A stretch of DNA of 64,000 nucleotides from Brachycybe producta (GCA_036925085.1 JAUPFP010000015.1:1201001-1265000); one strand, 5' to 3'. Positions 51,528-62,080 are shown, counted from the stretch's first letter. The notes: a model not told the origin generated them from the sequence alone. A program made the numbers and translations.

Positions 51528-52138
51528 GCTAATAAACTGCGTGCGTGGTAAAATATACCTGGTTTCATACACCCTGAAGTTGTAAGTATATTAGCTTAAG
51601 AGTTATTCTTACAATTACTAACATATTGAAGTTGGTTTTAGTAAAATTAATATTAATAATAAATCCATCGTGTAGACTACACACAAATAAAACGACTAAA
51701 CATGTTAATAATATACTGTATATTGCCATCTACCCGCGAGGCTGTCTTTCGTGCACGCTGCTAGGATTTCTAATTTTTAGCCTCTAGTTTAGTTTGCCCT
51801 TCATTAACTAGCATTAATTTATTATTTCTGCAATAAAATTTTGTTGGCATATGCTCCTTATTGTCCGTAAATGCCATTTTGCAATTATAACTAGCAAACT
51901 CGATGTTGAAAATCCTAATTAGTGAACAGTGAGCAGTCAAAGCGACCGCACAAAAATTGAGTGTCAAAGATATGCTCCGTATTTTAAATAACCAAAAGAG
52001 TAATCTTGACTTGTAATAAAAAGAAATGAACAATTAGTAAAGTTATTTAAATATTTTTTTCAAGAAATCTTTATTAGGCTAAATAAAATATAACGATAAT
52101 GGTGTTTCAATTTGTTACAGTTTGGTTAAATTCTAAAT

Positions 52139-52739
52139 ATGGAGAGGAAAATCACATTTATTATCACTTCCTTGGGAATTTGTGCATTGGTACTTTGTGA
52201 AAGCTCAATTGACGAACAAAATGAAAGACTCCCGCAACGCCCAAGGAAAGGTAGATTTCGCCATCCTCCTGGACCACCTCCATTTGGACCGCCACCATTT
52301 GGACCACCTCCATTTGGTTTTCCGCCTGGCCCACCTCCATTTGGCTTTCCACCTGGCCCACCTCCATTTGGCTTTCCTCGTGGCCCACCTCCATTTGGCT
52401 ATCCACCTGGCCCACCTCCTTCACATATATCAGGAAGCTCAGGAGGAGGAGGAGGAGGCAGAAGAAGAAAACAACCTGGATTTCAAAGTGGAAGTCCACA
52501 TTCACAGCATCGACCAGAATGGCCACATACTCATAACTCTGAAGATGAAGACGATGAAGATGAAGAAGAAGACGAAGAAGCTAAAGATGAAGCAATTGCA
52601 CAACTATTGGAAACTGCGTTGCAAGGTTTACACGGAATGATAGGTAATGACGAATTGTTAACATATTATTGAAAATAAAACATAAAACAGTTTTATAATT
52701 AATTCTTATTCCTATTCTTTTACAGGAAATCTACCATGA
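52139..52739 (+). CDS. Secreted Pro/Gly-rich protein A
   Basis: Coding exons 52139-52643 and 52726-52739, 172 residues. Signal peptide MERKITFIITSLGICALVLC, then a short charged segment, about six GPPPFGFPP-type repeats (residues about 43-95), a glycine run with RRRK, a His/Pro stretch, an acidic block EDEDDEDEEEDEE and a C-terminal amphipathic segment EAIAQLLETALQGLHGMIG. The last exon adds only NLP and the stop. The signal peptide, C-terminal segment, donor GTAATG and tiny last exon match the genes at 58.2-59.1 and 61.6-62.1 kb, defining a family. I know of no named family; composition suggests a structural or silk- or matrix-like secreted product. A noncoding first exon lies upstream. Confidence 0.88.
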
Positions 52740-54246
52740 TTGGCTAACTGTGAGTTTAAAAGTTCTGTATCTAATGCATTTCAAATAAGGTTCTTATCTC
52801 ATCTGAAGACCTCGATTTCGTTTAAATTAAATTTGGATACTCGACCCCTCCAATGAACAGTGAAAATATATTTAAAATTCTTACAAAGATTAATTTCATT
52901 CAGAGCATATCAATATTTTCGCTTTAACTACAGTCACTGTTACCGATCGATCGTTACAGTCAGAACTGCATCCAGAGGACACCCGACAATAGCTTCTCAT
53001 ACCCATTGTCATAAACTAGTTAAGTTTGTTCATGCAAATCATTGATTTTTTTTTCATTCACAATATTTCATTATTGCATATTAAACTGAATCGTTAAATG
53101 AAATTTATTTTCTCATAAATTTGTTTTAATTCTTTCATGTGTATTTTGCTTTTTAAAACGAAGCAACCTATGTGCAACTTTCACACTTGCAAAAAAAAAT
53201 TAACTTGTAGTTGATTTCTATGATTGACTGTATAGTGCATGATAACATCACCTGAAAATCACGTCAAATCATGGATTGTTTCATAATTATTATTACCCAT
53301 ACTATGCGTACAACATAATGCATAGTATCAATTACCACTTTGACCATTTGTAAAGATGGAACTACATGTAGATGCTTTTGCTAAAGTTTGTGAAAGATTG
53401 AAAGCAAGCTAGCATGTTTGGCATATGTCATATACATATGCATTCAACATGTAAACGTCATGCTTTTATTGTATTTTATTGGCAACTGGTATTTCTGTTC
53501 AGCTTTTGTTTTATTTCGTAATATCAGCCACATTTTGCTCGATTTTCAGTGTTTTTCACTACCCTTTATTTATTCCTGCTATATGTGTTTTAAGAGCCTA
53601 GACCAGTCATTGCCAAAATTTATTTGCTTATGGCACAGTATTTTCTGCATGGAGAAATCGCGGCACACCTAGCAGTATTCATGGCACACTAATCAGTAGT
53701 GTTTCACAGTACACCATTTGGTAACCAAGAATTTATTTCGTACGTGAAATAGGGCCATTTTTACTTATATAATGTTTTTAGAATAAAGTTATAATTTATA
53801 TAAAATATTCATTCAACATAACATCCAAAATTTCGCAACACATCTCTTTGGAAAACACTTGCCACGACACTTCAGCTTGTACGTGCTGCATGATGTCATA
53901 TGTTAAGTGAAATTCGATTTGTCTGTAAACATGGCTTCAATTCTAGCTACCTTAACTGCCTTTAAACAGTATTTTGAACGATAATTTTTGATCACTTCTT
54001 GAATGTTGTGGTCAGGTATTAAAGTTGTTTGGTTACAATATTCAAAGGTTTTTTTTTATTTTACACCCTTTTGAATTACACAAATTTGCAAGACATATGT
54101 TAAAAAGCACTGACTTTAAATAAGGTCCATTTTGCTGACCATTTTTTCAGTTCTTTAGAAAACAGTAAATTTCAATGTACAATTTCATTTTTGCCGACAC
54201 TGTTAAGTTTATAAATAAATGAACAAAACAGGTTAGTTACATAATA
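52740..54246. other. Downstream flank with dispersed repeats
   Basis: No gene supported. A hAT-like end (ccagtcattgccaaa, then cgcggcacacctag) lies near 53600-53670. The segment at about 53880-54050 resembles 63040-63190 upstream of gene C, sharing aacatgg, tctagct, gaacaataatt- and atcacttctt-type blocks in order. Confidence 0.5.
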
Positions 54247-54252
54247 TTTATT
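54247..54252 (-). terminator. Polyadenylation signal AATAAA of the Gln/Arg-rich gene
   Basis: AATAAA on the minus strand, about 100 bases past the stop codon at 54353. Confidence 0.6.
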
Positions 54253-54352
54253 CTATAGAGAGTATATTTGTGTTTTGTGCACATTTTTTTCAATTACCAT
54301 GTAATAATGCAACGTAAATGTCAATGTTGTTATATATACAATGTTGGTGTTG

Positions 54353-54892
54353 TCAGTCAAAACGAAAATTATCGTAGTCATTTCTGTATTGTTGAGGACG
54401 AAACCAGTTAGGTTGTCGTTGTGCGTACTGTTGAGAACGCGATCTGTCAGGTTGTTGTTGTCGTTGTTCGTTCTGTTGAGAACGTGACCTGGCAGGTGGT
54501 TGTCGTCTGTTCTGTTCAGAACGTGCTCTGCCAGGTTGTTGCTTTTGTTCTTGTTGTTGTCCAACTTGTCCATAATCGTCGTAATCATCTTCCGCAGGAT
54601 TTGTGTTTTTGTTTGTTTGATTTTTTGGATTCTGGCGCTTCTTTTTTTTCTGATTTGAGCGTTGTTGGTTACGCGCTCGTTTTTGATTACCATTCTGTAT
54701 TGGATATTGCTGGAATCCTGGCTGTTGGTACACTTGCTGAAATGGCATGCCAACCCCGTAACCATTCCAAATTGGCGGAGGAAATCCCAAAAATGGGAAT
54801 ATTCTCTCACTGCCTTCGTTTTCAACTGTTTTCAGTCCCGATACATCGATTACCACCAGTAAGGAAATAAACAACAAAAGCTTAATTGCCAT
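54353..54892 (-). CDS. Secreted Gln/Arg-rich low-complexity protein
   Basis: Single coding exon, 179 residues. Signal peptide MAIKLLLFISLLVVIDVSG. A Pro/Gly/Phe segment with FPFLGFPPPIWNG and QQPGFQQYP follows, then a strongly basic stretch (NQKKKKRQNPKN) and an acidic DDYDDYG. Next come imperfect repeats of the RSRSQQN..RQQP type (about residues 120-165) and the end QYRNDYDNFRFD. A CAG acceptor 10 bases before the ATG suggests a noncoding first exon, as in the neighbouring Pro/Gly genes, but the signal peptide is unrelated to theirs. No known family recognised. Likely an extracellular matrix or secretion component by composition (inference). Confidence 0.75.
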   Translation of the reverse strand: MAIKLLLFISLLVVIDVSGLKTVENEGSERIFPFLGFPPPIWNGYGVGMPFQQVYQQPGFQQYPIQNGNQKRARNQQRSNQKKKKRQNPKNQTNKNTNPAEDDYDDYGQVGQQQEQKQQPGRARSEQNRRQPPARSRSQQNEQRQQQPDRSRSQQYAQRQPNWFRPQQYRNDYDNFRFD

Positions 54893-54989
54893 TGGTGGAA
54901 ATCTGTGAATTTAGGTTTTTTTAAAATAAATATATAAATTAGTAAAATGCAATAGAATCCCGGTTACTTTGTCTTTTAGACGCAACTTT

Positions 54990-55285
54990 AAGAAACAGTA
55001 TGGTGTTTTCGAAACTAGAAAAGTAAATTAATCAATTAAGAGTATTTTCATGTTGTAGGTTCTTTATGGTAATTTCAAAATTATTGATTTGTCTATTCAC
55101 TTCAAGTTTAACGAAAAATCTAAAACAAAATCATCTTGTAAGATCTAAAAATATAAAATTCAATCAATTTCATAAAGGATATTTAAATTTTGAAAAACAT
55201 CTACATGAAATGTTTATTCAATTTCATTATAAATTTAGTCTTGAAGTTTCAAGAATATTTTCAGGTGTTTCTTAAAGACATAGTT
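54990..55285. repeat. Foldback family I, diverged copy
   Basis: Left arm gtgttttcgaaactagaaaa then agagtattttcatgttg. The right half is decayed but has ggatatttaaatttt and catctacatgaaa. It lies just upstream of the Gln/Arg-rich gene. Confidence 0.45.
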
Positions 55286-55506
55286 TTTTTTTAAGATAAC
55301 GAGAGTTCTAATTTAAATTAAGTTAAAAACGTTTTTTACAAGTAAAATTTCTAGACATATATTGTTCTTACTTTTGGTTCCCTCAGTTTTCCATAAAGAC
55401 AATAATTGACATATTTTTATCCTTTTTATAGGTTTAGTTTTAACTGTTTTTTTCATTAAATAACCTATAGATAAATGAATAAAATATCCTCTACATATGT
55501 AGGAAA

Positions 55507-55776
55507 TTAATTCAATTGGTTTGCTTTCGAAGTTATTACAGTTGTCGAATTATCATTGGGTGTTTCGTCATTGAAAATTGTAGAAGAAAAATAAAATTTT
55601 CCTGCAACATGTACTGCGACAGGAGCACATGGAATACATGTGATACTTTTATTAAGTATCACATCATTCAAGCTTGGGTATACAACGCGTTGTACACCAC
55701 GTGTAAAATCATAAACCAATACCAGGCAAGCACATGTACTGGCAAAGAAAACAAGGATGCACGTACCATGATGCAT
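55507..55776 (-). CDS. Possible small secreted or membrane protein
   Basis: ATG at 55776 gives 89 residues with a hydrophobic cysteine-containing leader (MHHGTCILVFFASTCACLV). A hydrophilic part with a CIPC motif follows and ends in Asn/Thr-rich sequence. The frame stays open for 31 codons upstream of this ATG. No promoter, acceptor or paralog was found, so it may be chance. Confidence 0.35.
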   Translation of the reverse strand: MHHGTCILVFFASTCACLVLVYDFTRGVQRVVYPSLNDVILNKSITCIPCAPVAVHVAGKFYFSSTIFNDETPNDNSTTVITSKANQLN

Positions 55777-55871
55777 GGTCAATTTTGTGGTTCCAAAGTG
55801 TGGAGATCCCAATTTTTTAAAAAACAAAAAACCGGGAAACTTATTAAAATTTGGAGAAGAGAAAGGGAGCA

Positions 55872-56045
55872 TTAGAAAAAATGGTGGTATAATCGTAGTA
55901 TACTCGGGTTTCTCGCCAATTTCAATAAACTATAGATCGCTGGAAAGAACTTGTCGAGCTGAGTGCGAATAACCGGTAAAACCGAGACTAATGAGAACAA
56001 TACTCCAATGGCTCTAGCAACCAAACTTCGAATTTGAAACATCAT
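55872..56045 (-). CDS. Possible 57-residue micro-ORF
   Basis: Starts with a double ATG (MMFQIRSLVARAIGVLFSL). It has a basic-hydrophobic N-terminus resembling a mitochondrial or membrane-targeting sequence and ends LYHHFF. No recognised family. Listed because it is clean and sits in an otherwise unexplained stretch with balanced base composition. Confidence 0.22.
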   Translation of the reverse strand: MMFQIRSLVARAIGVLFSLVSVLPVIRTQLDKFFPAIYSLLKLARNPSILRLYHHFF

Positions 56046-56752
56046 GAAAACAATTTAATACATGACATACACCCATTTTTTTCTTAAAGCTGAAAGATGT
56101 TTCCGAATAAGCGCAATTCAAAAAGGTATCAAATAAAAACCTCTTTGAATATTCCAATCAAACGACTACCATGGCCACAACAGTTATTGAAAGTTCACTC
56201 ATTGCTCAAAACTCTGTTTTAAGAGAGAAAAGTGGTAAGCTAGAATTGACATCAGGTTTTTGAGCACATTAAATTTCACTTAACATTACTTCTATAGAGG
56301 CATTGCAGCACGTGCGTGCCAAAGTGTCTCTAGGCTGGTTCTTAATGACACGGTCAATCACATTCCTAAGCACTTTCAAGCGTCACGTCGACGTTTAATG
56401 CTCTAGCCAACTACACCCTGCATACGGTTACAGAAAAGAGTGACGTGACAGCGCCATTCTAAACTCATTCATTCAAGGCTTTTTAATGTCATTTTAAAAT
56501 CACTAGTCGGGTCTAGCAAATAAGTTGCGAGCAACAGATTTGACCAGTAATGTAAATCCCGAATTACATGCGAAGAAGGAAAAATCAATATAAATATCGA
56601 TTTCCAAAAAAAAATTACAATAACATGAATGTGAATTTGAAAAATTAATCCCCGAGCAGCGAAAGAGGTCTCTTGCAGAGGTGCAAAGACAAAGTTTTTT
56701 TTTTATCAAAAATGATCTAACCTCTAAAGATAATAATTAATTTGTAATATAT
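56046..56752. other. Spacer left of the hAT element
   Basis: No gene, RNA or repeat unit could be supported here. Confidence 0.5.
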
Positions 56753-56760
56753 GTAATGAG

Positions 56761-57734
56761 TAGGGTTGGCAAATATTTGTGATCACAACTATTTTATTTT
56801 TCAATTATTCAGCTTACTTTTAGCAGATCTTTACAAAACTATGCAAAGCTTAATAAACACTAATTGAAATCACACAAATCACACAATTCGGCAAAAATTT
56901 GGAGAAATCACACAAAGTGCAATAAATGCACAAAAATCACAATCCACAAACACAAACAGTCCACAAAAAGTTAAAAATAGATACAAAAAATTACAAAATT
57001 TAATTTTGAAAAAAGCTGTCCCACACCCACATCCTGCTTATAATGCATCATTGACTCTTGAAAAAAGAGGTCCAACCAATTACATCACCTCGCCCTTGAT
57101 TGAGAAATTCCTTAATGACTTGACAGAGAATACCAAAGCCATTGCTGCTGCTAAAGATGTTCTGCATAACCAAGAGATTCAGTGCAAACTTCTTCAGATC
57201 ACCACCTATAAGTTTTTGCCAGAAGCAATCACAAAATTGGAAACTGCTGGCCTTACAGTACAGAAGCAACTCACTATTCTCAATAGTGTTCAATCACATC
57301 TTAAAGATGAGCCACTTTCTAAGCTGCAGAAATCTCTGAAAAAGAATCCTGATTTGATAAAATTTACAGATTCTAAAAATGGCTTTAGTCATAAACAGAA
57401 AGTATTGTATGATCCACTTGTATCTGTAGATGTTGAGCGTTCATTTTCCATCTATAAGGCCATTCTGAGAGAGAATCGCACAAAGTTAACCACAGAAAAC
57501 CTTGAAATGTATAATGTTGTGCATTTCAATGCTTTTCTTAAATGAATAAGTATGATATTGTTAATTAAATATGCTAATGTAATTATATCATTCATGTGAT
57601 AGCCCGTTTATTTTTACTTAAAAAATAAATTCGTGAAAGAAAAAAATCACAATTTTTTCACACAAATGATCCCTTTTTTCACACAAATCACAACACAAAT
57701 GAAGGTCTAAAAATCACACAAATTGCCAACCCTA
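56761..57734 (+). mobile_element. Non-autonomous hAT transposon with perfect 8-bp TSD (974 bp)
   Basis: Terminal inverted repeats begin tagggttggcaa at both ends. Perfect 8-bp target duplications gtaatgag lie at 56753-56760 and 57735-57742, the hAT hallmark. Subterminal regions are dense in aaatcacacaaa motifs, as hAT ends often are. The inside keeps the C-terminal part of a transposase (57006-57543). Much of the autonomous element, including the N-terminal transposase and zinc finger, is missing, so this is an internally deleted copy. Confidence 0.93.
57006..57545 (+). pseudogene. hAT transposase C-terminal remnant
   Basis: About 179 codons open to a stop at 57543-57545. The end SVDVERSFSIYKAILREN followed by NLEMYNVVHFN matches the hAT dimerisation region. 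A full hAT transposase is typically more than 500 residues and the catalytic N-terminal half is absent. The apparent start is not an ATG, and the frame simply enters from the deletion junction. The intact frame suggests a young element. Confidence 0.88.
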
Positions 57735-57742
57735 GTAATGAG

Positions 57743-57940
57743 CAATATTAGAAAATAATCCTTTGTATTGTGTATATAAATCCTGAATTATCCCTAGGTT
57801 AGGACCAGTAAGTTGTCTGGTCAATTCCATTCAGAGGAATAATTATTTTTACACAGTATAAACCACGCAATCTTAACAACAGATTTAGTTTCCTTACAAA
57901 CCACAAACTGACACAGTATGATACAGTTTCAAATGCTTGC
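57743..57940. other. Spacer right of the hAT element
   Basis: Short AT-rich spacer before the polyadenylation signal of gene B. Nothing else seen. Confidence 0.5.
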
Positions 57941-57946
57941 TTTATT
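57941..57946 (-). terminator. Polyadenylation signal AATAAA of Pro/Gly gene B
   Basis: Minus-strand AATAAA 226 bases past the gene B stop. Spacing is compatible with a short 3' UTR. Confidence 0.5.
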
Positions 57947-58171
57947 TTTAAAGAGAAAAAAATACATGTAATAATTTTTAACAAATTTCAGAGGAAAAAA
58001 AACACAGTTTAATAATTTAGTGTAAGATCATCAAAACGTTGCTAATTAACAAAAAAATTAAACCGAAAAAGACTTGATTCAAAAAGATTTGCGAATAACA
58101 AAAAGAGCAGTTCAGGGAGAATGAATGCATTTGAAATGCATGAGACGGTTTCAACTACTAGTTAGCCTCAA

Positions 58172-59112
58172 TCACGGTTGATTTCCTGTAAAATAATAAA
58201 AATTAATTATAAAAGTGTTTTTTTACTACTAATAAGTAGTAATAATTCACCTTTAGCTGCCATTGCCTTGAAACCTTCCAGAGCAGCAGCAATTATTTGA
58301 GCAAATGCATCAGCTTCAGCTTGAGCGTTGTTAGCCTGTGGTGATACAGGCTGGATAGTTGGAAGTCCAGCTAAGGCAAAACGGATGTTATGCCTAAAAT
58401 TATTTGGCTTATATAATAATAATTAAACATTACCTGGCATTCCGCCTACACCTTGAAGAGCAGCCGCCAATAACTCAGCAAATGATTGAGCTTCAGCTGG
58501 AGAGATGGGTGTTTGCGTTCCTGATCCAAACGGGGAAGGTGAATTACTAAAAGGAGAGCTAGGTGATACTCCTCCGCTTCCAAAACCACTTCCTTGACCA
58601 AAGCCACTTCCTTGCCCAGAGCCACTTCCTTGCCCAGAGCCACTTCCTTGCCCAGAGCCACTTCCTTGCCCAGAGCCACTTCCTTGCCAAGAGCCACTTC
58701 CTTGCCCAGAGCCACTTCCTTGCCCAGAGCCACTTCCTTGCTCAGAGCCACATGTTTTCCTACAGCCACGTCTTTGACCAAATATGCAACATGGAGGAGG
58801 CATGCCGAATGGAGGAGGTAGGCCAAATGGAGGAGGTGGTAGGTCAAAAGGAGGAGGAGGAGGAGGAAAGCCGAATGGAGGTCGGCCGAATGGAGGTGGG
58901 CCAAATCCAGGCGGGCCAAATCCAGGTGGTGGACCAAATCCAGGTGGTGGACCAAATCCAGGTGGTGGACCAAATCCAGGCAGAGGAGGGACAAATCCAG
59001 GCGGAGGAGGACCAAATGTGAATCTTTCGTCCTGGTCTTCATTATGGCTTTCACACAGTGCCAATGCACAGATCCCCAAGAAAACGACACTAAAGGTGAT
59101 TTTGCTCTCCAT
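58172..59112 (-). CDS. Secreted Pro/Gly-rich protein B with SGQG repeats
   Basis: Exons 59112-58434, 58370-58251 and 58185-58172, 270 residues. Signal peptide MESKITFSVVFLGICALALC. Next are GFGPPPGFGPPP repeats and PPFGLPPPFGMPP, a short cysteine cluster (CCIFGQRRGCRKTCG), about eight GSGQGS hexapeptides, and the family C-terminal segment AEAQSFAELLAAALQGVGG. The middle exon (120 nt, symmetric phase) encodes a second version of that segment, AEADAFAQIIAAALEGFKAM. The last exon encodes NQP and the stop. Skipping the middle exon keeps the frame and gives 230 residues with the architecture of paralog A. A noncoding first exon and TATA box lie upstream. Confidence 0.88.
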
Positions 59113-59127
59113 ATCTAAATTCTGTTC

Positions 59128-59738
59128 TGAACAGTAACAAACGAAGACACCATTTCTTATAACATTTTAGATTAATAAAGATTTTTTTTCTCCAATTAAT
59201 TATTCTAATTGGTTATTTAAAGCGCGGAGAAATCACCAACTCGTTTGCCTCCTCCTTTTTTGTGCAACACATGCCACACATTATGCTAAGTTTGATAACC
59301 ATCCAGTAATCTTCACTTGATATTTTGGTATGTTTGATATGGCAATATAAATTAACATTTGCGGACGTTATACTCAGAAAAAATATTGCAAAAGAAATTC
59401 GTCTAACGCAACACAAACCAACTTTAACCATTGGTTATGAATGTCATAAATTTAATCTTAAAGTTATATTACCTCGTAAATAGGTACTTCTGTACTGATT
59501 TCACATAAATATGTATAAATGATGGGCTAATGTTGCTTGCACTCAAATGGAAAAAGTTAAACTATATTCCTTTTATCTGGCACTGATTAAAAATGTTGCC
59601 CCAAATATTGTTGGCAATCAGGCCGACAATAAAATTAACCGTTCCCACAAGCCAACAATTATTATCCCATTGTATCACAAACTACAGTTGGCAAGTGGCA
59701 ATACAAACTTAATGATAACTTCAATATGGAATACTTAC
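59128..59738 (-). other. 5' UTR intron of Pro/Gly gene B
   Basis: Runs from the donor gtaagtatt at 59738 to the acceptor just upstream of the ATG. The exact acceptor is either the CAG ending at 59127 or the one ending at 59122. No coding content recognised. Confidence 0.65.
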
Positions 59739-59800
59739 CAAGTTCAGAGAATGCAAACGTCGAAACAAGACGTCTCATATCATTTTGTCGAATTATCAGC

Positions 59801-59808
59801 CTTTTATA
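59801..59808 (-). promoter_or_regulatory. TATA box of Pro/Gly gene B
   Basis: Minus-strand TATAAAAGGCT, followed by a leader exon ending at 59739 before a GTAAGTATT donor. Same arrangement as at genes A and C. Confidence 0.8.
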
Positions 59809-61101
59809 AGAGATGTTGAAGGAAAAAAGTCTCGTACAAGGAAACGGATGCAAAATATTATTCAAGCTGTATCTTTACTGTACCAGAACATTAATCTTTT
59901 ATCGAAAATGTGGTAAACGTCGACAGCTGTACATTTTCTATAAGACAGTGACGCCCTAGAGTACGTACCAACTCAACTCAACCAATAGCCGTATTCCTAG
60001 TATTCACATAGAGACGGCACTCTCGAGTGCAACCGTTATTCATCGGGCACATCATGTGGTTAACGAATGGCACGTTCAAACAGCTTCCTTGTCTCCGCTT
60101 TTCAGAAGCAACTTTTACGTTTTCAGAAAAGAATAGAGTCAAAGAAAAATGGAAGGGATTTTCACGTTGTTATCTTTAAGACAATAGTATAACTCAATAG
60201 TATCTATCACTAACCGAATTATCATAATTTTAATAACATGAAAAACAATATGAGCAACAGTAAAGCACGTAATTATCACGGTAGGTTATTGTAAAAGTGC
60301 AAGTTTAATCACGTGATGAGAACGTTACCGCGACATGAGAGGCATTCGAGAATACCCAGCTTTTCTAGCAACCATAGAAGCATTGCAGTTACTTGTCAGT
60401 TTTTAATAATAATAAAAAAACTCTTACAAAATGAAAATTTAAGTAAGGTTACTCGCTCACGATGCTATAGCAACCCATAAAGTAGACAGAAACCATAGTA
60501 TGCAATTTCAATCACTCCTAGCAATCGTTTGTTAATCCAAGTAAACATTTTACGCATTTCAACAGGAGTGATTTCGAGTTGATTTCAAACAAACTGCACA
60601 ATTTCTAACAAACAGTAAACAACCTATTAAAGCAGTCGGTCATTCAGTAGGTTTTATACCGTATTTTCAAATAAACCCAATTTGAAACTCGATTCGATTC
60701 AGTTTAATCGATCAGTACACCTGCAATCAGCTCGAGAGACAAGTGTATTAATGCCAAAAACCTGCAAGGTTCTCGAGCATATTACTAGTATTCTAGTTAA
60801 ATAAAAATTTCTCATAAAGAACGTTTGTCTGAAAATATGTTAGCCAGTGATGCAGCTAGTTAATTCTCTTTAATTACATGTAGGAACTTTTATGAAACAG
60901 AATCGTAACCATATCTTAAAAGTTAATGAAAAGAACTCGAATATTACAATTTCACAATTGGTCACAGATTAATAATGGATCCTTTACTAAAAAAAACAGC
61001 TTAATTTGTAACGAGAAATGTTTATCCAATGCTAAAACTGGTGTGATTCCACAAAATCTATAAACAATTTTTATCAATTCTTTATTTTTTACATTTTAGA
61101 G
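59809..61101. other. Upstream flank of gene B
   Basis: About 59530-60080 is collinear with about 62600-63080 upstream of gene C, a duplicated promoter region. Beyond that I see no gene; the sequence is of mixed composition with no repeats resolved. Confidence 0.55.
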
Positions 61102-61320
61102 TTAAATGTCAACAAAGTGGTTTTTATTTCGTTTGCGTTCTGTCTTGATCAAAGTTAGTGGCAAATATATCTGTCTTATCAAACAACACAGACTTCGAAC
61201 AACCACAGCTTGGCATTCTGTTTTTGCAATACAACTTGGTAATTCTGGTTGTTTATTTTCACAACATTCTTCACAGTTAATACGTACGGTTAAGTTTAGT
61301 ATAAAAACAAGAGTGAGCAC
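61102..61320 (-). CDS. Possible last exon of a small cysteine-rich secreted protein
   Basis: Follows an acceptor TTTTCTCAAG at 61321 and encodes a hydrophobic leader-like LTLVFILNLTV. A cysteine-rich part follows: NCEECCENKQPELPSC, AKTEC and RSLCCL, eight cysteines in all. A basic tail RKRNK follows. No ATG starts this exon, so an upstream exon would have to supply the start, and none was recognised. Length and spacing resemble small secreted cysteine-knot or inhibitor-like peptides, but I cannot name a family. It lies downstream of gene C on the same strand. Confidence 0.35.
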   Translation of the reverse strand: MLTLVFILNLTVRINCEECCENKQPELPSCIAKTECQAVVVRSLCCLIRQIYLPLTLIKTERKRNKNHFVDI

Positions 61321-61439
61321 CTTGAGAAAATAGTTATTTTCACTTCACTTTACTTCACATCGTGTAGAAATTCACCACACATCAACTTCCTTTGCAAATA
61401 TCTAATTCTGCACAATTAAAGTTGTTTTAAAATGTAGCC

Positions 61440-61445
61440 TTTATT
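61440..61445 (-). terminator. Polyadenylation signal AATAAA of Pro/Gly gene C
   Basis: Minus-strand AATAAA about 170 bases beyond the predicted stop of gene C. Confidence 0.55.
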
Positions 61446-61611
61446 TTTTAAATGTGAAATACATGAAGTAATTTTGACAAACGTAATTTAATTTAAGAAA
61501 ACAAAAAATTGTGAATCAACAAGAAAAAAAGTGTTTGTAAACAAAAAGAAAAAAGTAGTCCAGAGGAGACTCGAGATTTGAAATCTGTCGACGACAATTC
61601 TGAACCGCTAG

Positions 61612-62067
61612 TTAACCAGCCATCTGTAGATTTCCTATAAAAAAAAATACGTAACAAAATCACAAAACTATTTTGAAGGTATTTTTAGTAACAAAAATAT
61701 GTCATTACCTCCCAATCCTCTATCGATTTCCACCAAAAAATCCAGGTTGGAGTCCTCCACCTCCTCCTACTCCTCTCATGAACGGAGGTGGTGCATTAAA
61801 CATACCTTGTCCGAAACCAACTCCTGGGCCAAAAGCACCAGGTGGACCGAACATCGCGCCCGGACCAAAGGGTCCGCCAGGTGGAGGCGGTCCACCGAAT
61901 GGAAGAGGTCCGCCGAATGAAGGAGGTCCGCCAAATGGTGGTGGGCCGAATCTACCTCCCATTGGACGTGGCATGAATCTCTCAGTCTCATCAACATTGA
62001 GGCTTTTACAAAATGCCAACGCACAGATTCCCAAGAAAATGACACTAAATGTCATTCGGCTCTCCAT
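61612..62067 (-). CDS. Secreted Pro/Gly-rich protein C
   Basis: Signal peptide MESRMTFSVIFLGICALAFC, near-identical to gene B. RFMPRPMGGRFGPPPFGG follows, then GGPPPFGG, GAMFGPPGAFGPGVGFGQ and GGVGG repeats. Two endings are possible. A weak donor G|GTGGAA at 61734 joins in frame to the last exon (61634-61612), giving NLQMAG and a 118-residue protein. The donor GGGAG|GTAATG at 61709 matches the paralogs' donors, but using it needs a one-base shift in a T6 run. The AEA..LLAAALQG segment of A and B is absent in either case. The smallest paralog; a noncoding first exon and TATA box lie upstream. Confidence 0.82.
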
Positions 62068-62080
62068 ATTTCAAAATTAT

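Noticed and set aside
52164-52526. Minus-strand frame opposite Pro/Gly gene A
   Set aside because: Antisense shadow of the GPPPFG repeats.
58563-59137. Plus-strand repeat frames opposite Pro/Gly gene B
   Set aside because: Antisense of the SGQG and GPPPGF repeats. The minus gene has a signal peptide, splice sites and a promoter.
59213-59431. 72-codon minus frame with cysteines
   Set aside because: Lies inside the 5' UTR intron of gene B with no independent splice or promoter evidence.
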